NCBI GenBank assembly: GCA_963922705.1
Contig: CAWUJS010000075.1
Location: 1-9,348, forward strand
Direction of reading: 5' to 3'
DNA length: 9,348 nt
Source of the DNA: TMED27 sp963922705
GTDB taxonomy: Bacteria; Pseudomonadota; Alphaproteobacteria; Micavibrionales; Micavibrionaceae
Shown: piece by piece, positions 1-5,606 of the stretch
Layout of the letters: each line of letters opens with the position of its first letter
Numbering within the stretch: the stretch's first letter is position 1
Program-made: the position numbers and the translations under genes
Notes under the pieces: generated by a model
The model's input: the letters and a program-made list of their open reading frames with translations, nothing else
Told to the model about the DNA's origin: nothing
Database searches by the model: none

Positions 1-44
1 GCGAAAGCGGCATAATCGCAAGAAACCCTGAAACCAACCCAGTT

Positions 45-106
45 CGTCATTGCGAGGAGGCAGAGCCGACGAAGCAATCTGGATTGCTTCACTGCGTTCG
101 CAATGA
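45..106. repeat. REP-like palindromic repeat, complete copy
   Basis: This is a nested inverted repeat. The outer arms TCATTGCG (47-54) and CGCAATGA (99-106) enclose a perfect inner hairpin, GAAGCAATC (71-79) and GATTGCTTC (82-90), with a 2-nt loop. The outer sequence CGTCATTGCGAGG recurs, in either orientation, at 5512-5551 and 6452-6492, and in degenerate form at 113-135 and 6504-6524. It is therefore a dispersed family in this genome. Elements with this CGTCATTGCGAGG...GCAATGACG look are common in intergenic DNA of alphaproteobacteria and other bacteria. It lies beyond the 3' end of the minus-strand gene at 331-951. No function can be read from it. Confidence 0.8.
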
Positions 107-112
107 CAACAG

Positions 113-135
113 CGTCATTGTAAGGAAGCCGAAGG
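113..135 (+). repeat. Degenerate half copy of the REP-like repeat
   Basis: CGTCATTGTAAGGAAGCC follows the complete element after a 6-nt gap. It matches the left half of the family consensus (CGTCATTGCGAGGAAGCC) with two changes. No matching right half is visible. Confidence 0.5.
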
Positions 136-181
136 TTTGTTCGCATCTATATAACGGGGATCTCATCCTTAAAGCGAAGAG

Positions 182-201
182 ATCCCGGCTTTCGCCGGGA
201 T
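182..201. repeat. Perfect stem-loop in a second repeat family
   Basis: ATCCCGGC (182-189) and GCCGGGAT (194-201) form a perfect 8-bp GC-rich stem with the loop TTTC. It is followed by GGATGAC motifs spaced about 20 nt apart (near 199, 219 and 238), giving a short imperfect tandem pattern. No T-run follows on either strand, so it is more likely an intergenic palindromic repeat than an intrinsic terminator. The stretch 1-330 holds this and the preceding elements and no convincing gene. Confidence 0.6.
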
Positions 202-330
202 GACATCTGTGGGGGATGGGATGACGGGTGAAGAATAGGATGACGATAGTTTTTACACATCACGGTTTCAAATGCAATTGCCATGTATTTGTAACGAAGA
301 TACGAAAAAGCAGAGTATTTCACTTAAAGT

Positions 331-951
331 CTATGGTTCAAACTCTTCTTTCATCCGTGCTCTTCTTAAAGCGTCCATATCTTCTTCTCTTCCTGCAAAT
401 AGATCATCTTCCTGACGTGCCCTTGCCTGCTGTTCGTAAGTCCACGGATTTCCGACATACGTATCACAAAATTCTTGCCAATTATTATCTGTCACATCTG
501 CGCTCATATGCTCTCTTTCAACCTCAAATCCTTTTTCCTTCATGAGGCGTACCGTATCAAGATAAAGAGGAGCAGACCCATCAGCAGGCGTATCCATGGT
601 AAATACCTCATTGTGTCCGCCGGTCGTGAAATTAATACTCTCTGGCACGATCACTTGTACGCTATTTGTCCCGCCGAGATCAGCTAATGTTCCATCTCGC
701 TGCGCTGTAAAAATTTTAAATCGCGCAAGATCTTCGCCCAAAGCTTCGACTTTTTTGGGTCGCGTTATATGATCAGGCTCCCAAGCATTCGTCGATTCAC
801 AACTGCAAAGATCGGTTATCTTTCCACCAGCTTGCAATCTGGCGATCAGGTAATCTGCGTATTCCTCATGCGTTGCCGGTCTCAATGTTTCACTGGCGTG
901 TGGCGATGTCGCATCCGCGAAGCTCCCGGTTGTTTTTTTATCAGCACTCAT
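331..951 (-). CDS. Hypothetical protein, 206 aa, acidic and soluble
   Basis: I do not recognise this family. The reading frame runs from ATG at 951 to TAG at 331. It has a good Shine-Dalgarno sequence (AAAAGGAA at 958-965, 6 nt upstream) and a promoter with a perfect TTGACA box further upstream, which supports it as a real gene. The product has no signal peptide or membrane segment. It is rich in Asp, Glu and Arg, and its last 40 residues look like a charged helix. There is a Cys-x-Cys pair (LCSCES, about residues 48-53). The middle, with alternating hydrophobic segments (VQVIVPESINFTTGG), looks like beta structure. It is transcribed divergently from trmD and followed by intergenic REP-like repeats. 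It may be a lineage-restricted protein. Confidence 0.75.
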   Translation of the reverse strand: MSADKKTTGSFADATSPHASETLRPATHEEYADYLIARLQAGGKITDLCSCESTNAWEPDHITRPKKVEALGEDLARFKIFTAQRDGTLADLGGTNSVQVIVPESINFTTGGHNEVFTMDTPADGSAPLYLDTVRLMKEKGFEVEREHMSADVTDNNWQEFCDTYVGNPWTYEQQARARQEDDLFAGREEDMDALRRARMKEEFEP

Positions 952-982
952 TGCTTTTTCCTTTTTAGGTTTAATTTAGTTG

Positions 983-1012
983 TTACTATGCACATAAAAA
1001 CCACAATGTCAA
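983..1012 (-). promoter_or_regulatory. Putative sigma70-type promoter for the 331-951 gene
   Basis: Read on the minus strand, a perfect -35 box TTGACA (1012-1007) is followed 17-18 nt later by a weak -10 box, ATAGTA (989-984) or TAGTAA (988-983). This places transcription start about 25-30 nt before the start codon, just ahead of the ribosome binding site. The -35 match is strong and the -10 is poor. Confidence 0.5.
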
Positions 1013-1160
1013 AAAAATTATGTAACGTTTAACTACAAGTGAAGCACAAAGGTAAACCGCACAAACCTTCGCGGTTTCGTTCTTCGTTACAAAAAATCAT
1101 ATCGTATTGCTGATGGATTTTTGTTAAACAGGGTTTAGCCTCTAAAGCAACAGGATTTTT

Positions 1161-2273
1161 ATGACACTCACTTTCAACATTCTGACTTTATTCCCCGATA
1201 TGTTTCCCGGATCGCTTGGGCAATCCCTGGCGGGAAAGGCTTTGGAGCGCGGGGATTGGGGGTTTAAGACGGTGAATATCCGCGACTTCGCGCAAGGTGT
1301 TCATAAAAGCGTTGATGATACACCCTATGGCGGCGGTGCGGGGATGGTGATGCGCGCGGATATCATAGAGCGCGCCTTGCTTTCGGTTCCTGCGCCGGGG
1401 CGGAAAATTTACCTCTCCCCGCGCGGAAAGCCATTGACACAGGGGATGGTGAAAACGCTATCGCGTGCCTCGGATATTACGCTGCTTTGCGGGCGCTATG
1501 AAGGGGTGGATCAGCGTTTACTGGATGCGTATGATTTTGAGGAAATCTCAATCGGGGATTATGTTTTAAGCGGCGGGGAACCTGCTGCGCTTATTCTGAT
1601 GGATGCGTGTATTCGCCTGTTGCCCGGCGTGATGGGCAATGATGATACGCCGCTTGAGGAGAGTTTTTCCAATGGCTTGCTGGAATACCCGCATTACACC
1701 CGCCCGGCTGTGTGGGAGGCGGAATGCGGTCAAGCCCTTGAGGTTCCCGATGTGCTGCGCTCTGGCAATCATCAAAACATCAAAGAATGGCGCGCGGCGC
1801 AGAGCCTTGAGATTACGCAAAAACAACGCCCGGATTTGTATGAGGTTTTACAGGAAGATAAGAAGTTTGAAAGAAGAGGAAGCCTGCATATTGATCATGG
1901 TAAAATTGATGAAATCTGCAAGGAAATCGTAGATGCATCGATTTTTATCCATAAGCAGCTAGGCCCCGGCTTGCTTGAAAACATTTACGAAATTTTTTTG
2001 TTTCAGGAGCTGCAAAAACGCTGTTTGAGCGTTCAAAGGCAAGTTTCAATTCCCGTTCAGATAGACGAACGCACAACACATCATGCCTTTCGCGCTGACT
2101 TAATTGTCGAAAACCATGTTTTGATTGAGCTTAAAGCCGTCGAAAAACAACTTCCCGTTCATAAAGCTCAAGTTATTTCTTATTTGAAATTAACCAATCT
2201 TCCTGTCGGGTTCTTAATTAATTTTAATGTACCTTTGCTAAAAGACGGTATCCGGCGATTTCAGAACCGATAA
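1161..2273 (+). CDS. trmD: TrmD tRNA (guanine37-N1)-methyltransferase fused to a GxxExxY (PDDEXK) domain
   Basis: The first ~228 residues are a full TrmD, the SPOUT-class enzyme that uses S-adenosylmethionine to methylate N1 of G37 in tRNAs that read codons starting with C, preventing +1 frameshifting. Diagnostic TrmD segments are visible: YGGGAGMVM (56-64), LSPRGK (85-90), the knot motifs LCGRYEGVDQR (109-119) and GDYVLSGGE (132-140), and LLEYPHYTRP (173-182). Bacterial TrmD usually has about 230-255 residues, ending near RPDL (223-226 here). This frame instead continues without a stop for about 140 residues into a complete GxxExxY domain. The start ATG has AGGA 5 nt upstream. rimM and rpsP are not upstream as is usual. 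Whether the fusion is made as one active chain cannot be told from sequence, but trmD is normally essential and the methylase part looks intact. Confidence 0.95.
   Translation: MTLTFNILTLFPDMFPGSLGQSLAGKALERGDWGFKTVNIRDFAQGVHKSVDDTPYGGGAGMVMRADIIERALLSVPAPGRKIYLSPRGKPLTQGMVKTLSRASDITLLCGRYEGVDQRLLDAYDFEEISIGDYVLSGGEPAALILMDACIRLLPGVMGNDDTPLEESFSNGLLEYPHYTRPAVWEAECGQALEVPDVLRSGNHQNIKEWRAAQSLEITQKQRPDLYEVLQEDKKFERRGSLHIDHGKIDEICKEIVDASIFIHKQLGPGLLENIYEIFLFQELQKRCLSVQRQVSIPVQIDERTTHHAFRADLIVENHVLIELKAVEKQLPVHKAQVISYLKLTNLPVGFLINFNVPLLKDGIRRFQNR
1780..1837 (+). repeat. 58-bp direct repeat, proximal copy (inside trmD)
   Basis: This encodes the TrmD C-terminal segment KEWRAAQSLEITQKQRPDL. It matches 2322-2379 at 57 of 58 positions; the only difference is C1818 versus A2360. 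It ends exactly where the foreign GxxExxY segment begins. Confidence 0.95.
1843..1857 (+). repeat. Left terminal inverted repeat of the inserted unit
   Basis: AGGTTTTACAGGAAG is the inverted partner of 2300-2317. All 15 bases match once a 3-nt gap is allowed. In the fused reading frame it is translated as part of the linker after the TrmD domain (EVLQED). Confidence 0.7.
1893..2270 (+). other. GxxExxY / PD-(D/E)XK nuclease-like domain within the trmD fusion
   Basis: Residues ~245-370 of the fusion match the GxxExxY family (PDDEXK_3 type). The naming motif is G270-x-x-E273-x-x-Y276 in LGPGLLENIYE. The putative metal and catalytic residues of the PD-(D/E)XK fold are present: E273, D313 (in RADLIVE) and E323-x-K325 (in IELKAVE). 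The C-terminal signature GFLINFNVPLLKDGIRR is intact. Family members are usually stand-alone proteins of about 120-130 residues, so the domain is full length. No good in-frame ATG or GTG start with a ribosome binding site exists at the boundary, so fused translation is the simplest reading. Known biological function of this family is poorly defined; nuclease activity is inferred from fold and residues. Confidence 0.9.
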
Positions 2274-2299
2274 TCAAGATCACTTTTTTATCTTCCCTG

Positions 2300-2317
2300 C
2301 TTCCTGTTAAAAAACCT
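2300..2317 (-). repeat. Right terminal inverted repeat of the inserted unit
   Basis: CTTCCTGTTAAAAAACCT is the inverted partner of 1843-1857. It lies 4 nt before the distal copy of the trmD 3' end and downstream of the GxxExxY stop codon (2271-2273). Confidence 0.7.
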
Positions 2318-2321
2318 TGTG

Positions 2322-2388
2322 TCAAAGAATGGCGCGCGGCGCAGAGCCTTGAGATTACGAAAAAACAACGCCCGGATTTACTATAAAA
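2322..2388 (+). pseudogene. Displaced trmD 3' end (distal direct-repeat copy with original stop)
   Basis: Positions 2322-2379 repeat 1780-1837. Read in the corresponding frame the stretch gives KEWRAAQSLEITKKQRPDLL and then TAA (2386-2388). That is a natural TrmD C-terminus directly followed by a stop codon, so this probably preserves the ancestral end of trmD. It is offset by 542 bp from the proximal copy, which is not a multiple of three, and it lies after the fusion's stop, so it should not be translated as part of TrmD. It has no start codon of its own. Confidence 0.8.
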
Positions 2389-2453
2389 AAAATCTTGACT
2401 AAAAAGCATAATTTTATTACGTTTTTGATGCATTAACTTTTGAGGATAAAATA

Positions 2454-3164
2454 ATGGTAAATTTTGTAAAAACAACAGCAGCCGCAACAGCCTTTTTGAT
2501 GACCGCTTCAGCAGCCACAGCATATGATGGCAATTCAAGCTTAAGCTCGAAAGATAGGTTAAAACAGCAAAGTAAGCGAATTGAGCTAATTGAGCGATTT
2601 AAACAGAGATTTGAGCGAATTACGCGAATTAAACATAAAATTGATCGCGGAGCGATTAAAACAGTAGAACCTAGCTTCTTAAGTGATTCTTTTAGTAGCA
2701 CTATTGACACAACTGGCCCTGTTCTTGTCAAAGGTGACCTAGGCGAAGGCGGTAAAATTAAAAATACTGGTGGTGTTGTTGTCTGCGGCGATTCGTATGG
2801 TTTTATAGATACCACAGGTACTGTTTATATCAAAGGTAACTTTAACAAAGGCAGTATTATTGACAATACTGGTGGCGCTGTTATTGAAAAAAATTCGTAT
2901 GGTTTTATAAGTACCACTGGAGATGTCACTGTTGGAGGAGAAAACGTAGGAACCATTAATACTACTGGAGATGTCACTGTTGGAGGAGAAAACGTAGGAA
3001 CCATTGATACTACTGGAGATGTCACTGTTGGAGGAGAAATTAGTACTAATGGAGATGTCACTGTTGATCTAAACGCAGGTAAAGGAAATTCTTACACATC
3101 AATAATGCAAAGTTATTTGGACAAAGAAATACAAAGTTATTTTGATGGGCTTTGCCCTAAATAG
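2454..3164 (+). CDS. Small secreted protein with TTG-x-V repeats, 236 aa
   Basis: I do not recognise a named family. Residues 1-23 form a typical Sec signal peptide with a likely cut after ATA (A23). Residues ~32-66 are a highly charged, probably helical segment (KDRLKQQSKRIELIERFKQRF). Residues 84-205 are repeats. Two 34-residue units (84-117 and 118-151) begin IDTTG, then 16-residue units ISTTGDVTVGGENVGT, INTTGDVTVGGENVGT and a shortened IDTTGDVTVGGEIS follow. Such regular Ile/Val/Gly/Thr repeats suggest a beta-helix or beta-solenoid, as in some surface or polymer-forming proteins. Two cysteines (111 and 234) remain in the mature chain. The ribosome binding site is GAGGA at 2442-2446. Codons are more AT-rich than in the neighbours. 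It interrupts the usual trmD-rplS pair, so it may be a late arrival. Confidence 0.85.
   Translation: MVNFVKTTAAATAFLMTASAATAYDGNSSLSSKDRLKQQSKRIELIERFKQRFERITRIKHKIDRGAIKTVEPSFLSDSFSSTIDTTGPVLVKGDLGEGGKIKNTGGVVVCGDSYGFIDTTGTVYIKGNFNKGSIIDNTGGAVIEKNSYGFISTTGDVTVGGENVGTINTTGDVTVGGENVGTIDTTGDVTVGGEISTNGDVTVDLNAGKGNSYTSIMQSYLDKEIQSYFDGLCPK
2703..3071 (+). repeat. Hierarchical tandem repeats in the secreted protein gene
   Basis: Two diverged 102-bp units (2703-2804 and 2805-2906) are followed by nearly identical 48-bp units (2916-2963 and 2964-3011) and a third, truncated unit from 3012. The 48-bp units differ by a single base (AAT versus GAT codon), so they expanded recently. Unit number may vary between strains by slippage or recombination, keeping the reading frame because 48 is a multiple of three. 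Confidence 0.9.
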
Positions 3165-3229
3165 GAATAGTATGGTTTTTTAGCCATGGTAGACCATCTG
3201 ACATTCTGCTTTTTATTTCGGAGTTTTTC

Positions 3230-3258
3230 TTGCGTTTTGGGAATTTTGCGCGTATAAA
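3230..3258 (+). promoter_or_regulatory. Putative promoter of rplS
   Basis: The -35 box TTGCGT (3230-3235) and -10 box TATAAA (3253-3258) are separated by an optimal 17 nt. Predicted transcription start is near 3265, leaving a leader of about 74 nt before rplS. This would give rplS its own transcription now that another gene separates it from trmD. Confidence 0.6.
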
Positions 3259-3293
3259 CTGGCAAAGTTTTCAAAAAAAGATAAAAAACCTGC

Positions 3294-3307
3294 TAAGCAT
3301 ATGCTTA
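3294..3307. promoter_or_regulatory. 14-bp perfect palindrome in the rplS leader
   Basis: TAAGCATATGCTTA is perfectly self-complementary and sits 31 nt before the rplS start codon, in the predicted leader. It could be a protein-binding site on DNA or a small RNA hairpin near the ribosome binding site. Chance is possible, as the surrounding DNA is AT-rich. Confidence 0.35.
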
Positions 3308-3338
3308 ATTACGAGGTTTAAAATAAGGAAATAAAGCA

Positions 3339-3896
3339 ATGAATACATTACAAAAATTCGAAGCCAAAGAGCTTGAAAAACTACAAGAATCCAAATCCGT
3401 TCCGGCATTCTCCGCTGGCGATACTGTCCGCGTGAATGTCCGCATTAAAGAAGGCTCTCGAGAGCGTGTGCAGGCCTATGAAGGGGTTTGTATTGCCCGT
3501 TCCGGTTCCGGCATTAACGCGAACTTTACCGTACGCAAAATCTCATATGGTGAAGGCGTTGAGCGTGTATTCCCGCTTTGGAGCTCACGTATCGATTCTA
3601 TCGAGGTGGTTCGCAAAGGTTCTGTGCGTCGTGCGAAGCTTTATTATCTGCGCGATCGCCGCGGTAAGTCTGCGCGTATCTCTGAGCGTACAACTGGCCA
3701 CGGTTTTGATGCCAGTGTCGATGAGGCGGAAGAGAAGCTGACACAGACACAAAAACGCGCGAAAAAGAAGGCGGAAAAAGACGCTAAACGCGCCGCTGCA
3801 CGTAAAGAGCAGGAAGCGCTGATTAAGGCAAAAGAAGAAGCGAAAAAAGCCGAAAAAGAGGCTGCGGAAGCTGCTGAAGCAGACAATCAAGAATAG
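3339..3896 (+). CDS. rplS: Large ribosomal subunit protein bL19 with long charged C-terminal tail
   Basis: L19 lies at the interface of the 50S and 30S subunits and contacts 16S and 23S rRNA. The core, residues 1-~115, shows the standard family segments: GDTVRVNVRIKEGSRERVQAYEG (27-49), FTVRKISYGEGVERVFPL (63-80) and RAKLYYLRDRRGKSARI (98-114). Most L19 proteins stop near here, at about 115-125 residues. This one has ~65 extra residues (120-185) dominated by Lys, Ala and Glu, predicted to be a long charged helix or disordered tail. Such extensions occur in several alphaproteobacteria. The ribosome binding site AAGGA (3325-3329) lies 9 nt before ATG. Transcription is likely from the promoter at 3230-3258. 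trmD is upstream, separated by the secreted-protein gene; leuC follows. Confidence 0.97.
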   Translation: MNTLQKFEAKELEKLQESKSVPAFSAGDTVRVNVRIKEGSRERVQAYEGVCIARSGSGINANFTVRKISYGEGVERVFPLWSSRIDSIEVVRKGSVRRAKLYYLRDRRGKSARISERTTGHGFDASVDEAEEKLTQTQKRAKKKAEKDAKRAAARKEQEALIKAKEEAKKAEKEAAEAAEADNQE

Positions 3897-3925
3897 TTTT
3901 TTCCAAGTGTCTGTGGTTTAAATGA

Positions 3926-4009
3926 ACACGTGAGATAACGAAGATAACAGCGTTTTGTGATGCGTGTTTAAAATACAAAAAACTCCGTTAGCTCTGCTGA
4001 CTCACGTGT
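3926..4009. repeat. Long imperfect inverted repeat between rplS and leuC
   Basis: ACACGTGAG (3926-3934) and CTCACGTGT (4001-4009) are perfect 9-bp arms. Complementarity continues inward with mismatches: about 14 of 18 positions pair between AGATAACAGCGTTTTGTG (near 3941-3958) and the segment near 3978-3996. The whole could fold as an ~84-nt imperfect hairpin in the rplS 3' region. It could work as an mRNA end or be a small palindromic insertion. No strong T-run follows it, so a standard intrinsic terminator is not supported. Confidence 0.5.
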
Positions 4010-4027
4010 AAATTCTTTTATAAAAAA

Positions 4028-4052
4028 CCTTGGAGTCTTTGCGCCTTGGTGG
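4028..4052. repeat. CCTTGG-type short repeat upstream of leuC
   Basis: The segment reads CCTTGGAGT, CTTTGCGC, CTTGGTGG. These are three imperfect 8-9 nt units of the CTTGGxGTC/CTTGGTGG kind often seen as degenerate repeats in bacterial intergenic DNA. It contains a TTG that could be misread as an upstream leuC start (4030). Confidence 0.35.
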
Positions 4053-4098
4053 TTTTATTGAATGCACGTTACAATATAAATCATCAGGATACAAAACC

Positions 4099-5502
4099 AT
4101 GAAACCACGCACTTTATTTGAAAAAATCTGGGATGATCATGTCGTACATCAGCAAGATGACGGGACATGCCTTCTCTATATTGATCGGCATTTGGTGCAT
4201 GAAGTTACCAGCCCGCAGGCTTTTGAAGGCTTACGCATGGCGGGGCGCGGGGTTCGGCGCCCGCAAAATACGCTTGCCGTTATGGATCATAATGTGCCGA
4301 CAACTGACCGCTCTGTGCCCATCGCAGAAGAGATGAGCCGTATTCAGGTTGAGACTTTGCGCAAGAATTGCGAAGAATTCGGTGTTGAGTTGTTTGACCT
4401 TACCGATAAGCGCCAGGGCATTGTGCATATTATCGGCCCTGAGCAAGGCTTTACCCTGCCCGGCATGACGATTGTTTGCGGCGATAGCCATACCTCGACC
4501 CATGGCGCATTTGGCGCGCTGGCGTTCGGGATTGGGACTTCTGAGGTTGAGCACGTGCTGGCGACGCAGACCATTATCCAAAAGCCTGCAAAAACAATGC
4601 GGATTACGGTTGATGGGCAGCTTGGTGCCGGCGTGACCGCCAAGGATATGATTTTGGCGATTATCGGCGAGATCGGTACGGCTGGTGGGACTGGCTATGT
4701 GATTGAATATGCCGGGGAAGCGGTGCGCAGCCTATCCATGGAGGGGCGTATGACGATGTGTAATATGTCCATTGAGGGCGGTGCACGTGCCGGCATGGTT
4801 GCGCCGGATGAGACTACGTTTCAGTACATAAAAGGCCGCCCGCGCGCGCCTAAAGGCGAGGATTTTGAGCGTGCCGTGGCCTATTGGAAAACCCTGCCGA
4901 GTGATGCGGGCGCGGTTTATGATCGTGAGGTTTTTCTAAAAGCCGAGGATATCGAGCCGACCGTGACATGGGGGACAACGCCCGAAGATGTTGTGCCGAT
5001 TACGGGACATGTCCCCTCGCCCGATGATTTTGAGGATGAGAATAAGCGTGCCAGCGTTGAGCGTATGCTTGAGTATATGGGGCTTGAGGCCGGAACGAAA
5101 ATGACGGATATTGCGCTTGATAAAATCTTTATCGGCTCCTGCACCAATGCACGGATTGAAGATTTACGCGAGGTTGCACGCATTGTCGAGGGCAAGAAAG
5201 TTGCGGGTAACATTAAAGAGGCAATGATTGTTCCCGGCTCCGGTTTGGTGAAAATTATGGCCGAGGAAGAAGGGATTGCCGATATTTTGATTGAGGCCGG
5301 ATTTGACTGGCGTGAGCCGGGCTGCTCCATGTGTTTGGGCATGAACCCGGATCAGCTTGAACCCGGTGAACGCTGTGCCTCGACATCGAACAGGAATTTC
5401 GAAGGCCGGCAAGGGCGCGGCGGGCGTACGCATCTCGTCAGCCCTGTCATGGCAGCAGCAGCGGCGATTACGGGAAGGCTAACGGATATTCGTGAGCTAT
5501 AG
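4099..5502 (+). CDS. leuC: 3-isopropylmalate dehydratase large subunit (LeuC)
   Basis: LeuC with LeuD isomerises 2-isopropylmalate to 3-isopropylmalate, the second step of leucine biosynthesis, in the cytosol. The product from ATG 4099 is 467 residues, the normal length. It begins with the typical MKPRTLFEKIWDDHVV and keeps family segments such as VCGDSHTSTHGAFGALAFGIGTSEVEHVLATQ. The three [4Fe-4S] ligands are visible: C348 in FIGSCTN, and C409 and C412 in PGCSMC. The start is chosen because CAGGA (4085-4089) lies 9 nt upstream. A longer frame from TTG 4030 would add 23 residues unlike the family, partly encoded by a short repeat. leuD usually follows leuC but here a minus-strand gene does, so LeuD must be encoded elsewhere. 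Confidence 0.97.
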   Translation: MKPRTLFEKIWDDHVVHQQDDGTCLLYIDRHLVHEVTSPQAFEGLRMAGRGVRRPQNTLAVMDHNVPTTDRSVPIAEEMSRIQVETLRKNCEEFGVELFDLTDKRQGIVHIIGPEQGFTLPGMTIVCGDSHTSTHGAFGALAFGIGTSEVEHVLATQTIIQKPAKTMRITVDGQLGAGVTAKDMILAIIGEIGTAGGTGYVIEYAGEAVRSLSMEGRMTMCNMSIEGGARAGMVAPDETTFQYIKGRPRAPKGEDFERAVAYWKTLPSDAGAVYDREVFLKAEDIEPTVTWGTTPEDVVPITGHVPSPDDFEDENKRASVERMLEYMGLEAGTKMTDIALDKIFIGSCTNARIEDLREVARIVEGKKVAGNIKEAMIVPGSGLVKIMAEEEGIADILIEAGFDWREPGCSMCLGMNPDQLEPGERCASTSNRNFEGRQGRGGRTHLVSPVMAAAAAITGRLTDIREL

Positions 5503-5511
5503 CAGCTTTTT

Positions 5512-5551
5512 TAGATTGCAGCTTCAGCCTGACAGGCTTCCTCGCAATGAC
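5512..5551. repeat. REP-like repeat after leuC
   Basis: This matches 6452-6491 at 38 of 40 positions and is a reverse-orientation member of the family at 45-106 (its reverse complement begins GTCATTGCGAGGAAGCC). It contains an odd palindrome, AGCCTG-A-CAGGCT (5526-5538). It lies between the convergent ends of leuC and the minus-strand gene at 5607, a usual place for such elements. A T-run (5507-5512) just precedes it, after a very weak AGCT/AGCT stem. Confidence 0.75.
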
Positions 5552-5606
5552 AATGAGTGTTCACGCGAAAAAAAGCCACAGAAAAGCGGATGCCTTGCAT
5601 CGCGTG

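Larger units (their letters stand above)
1838..2321 (+). mobile_element. Inferred 484-bp inserted unit carrying a GxxExxY domain
   Basis: This segment lies exactly between the two 58-bp direct repeats. It has imperfect terminal inverted repeats. AGGTTTTACAGGAAG (1843-1857) starts 5 nt inside the left junction. CTTCCTGTTAAAAAACCT (2300-2317) ends 4 nt inside the right junction, and its reverse complement equals the left arm apart from a 3-nt insertion. Similarity continues inward (GAAGATAAGAAG at 1854-1865 against GAAGATAAAAAAG read from the other end), after a short duplication of the CAGGAAG motif in the right arm. The only coding content is the GxxExxY domain; there is no transposase. It is inferred to be a small inserted element, possibly moved in trans. 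A 58-bp duplication is much longer than a usual transposition target duplication, so integration by recombination or a template-switch event is also possible. Confidence 0.65.

Noticed and set aside
1054..1077. AAACCGC / GCGGTTT hairpin upstream of trmD as a terminator
   Set aside because: The 7-bp stem with a 10-nt loop has no T-run on either side. It may be a minor structure, but a terminator call is not supported.
2395..2420. Promoter for the secreted repeat protein gene (TTGACT plus TATTAC)
   Set aside because: The spacing is only 14 nt and no better -10 lies at 16-18 nt. A promoter must exist in this region but I cannot place it.
2916..3071. CRISPR-like array
   Set aside because: The 48-bp repeats are contiguous with no spacers and keep one reading frame. 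They are coding repeats.
4030..4098. Longer leuC beginning at TTG 4030
   Set aside because: The extra 23 residues are not LeuC-like, the first part is encoded by a CCTTGG-type repeat, and a good ribosome binding site fits ATG 4099.
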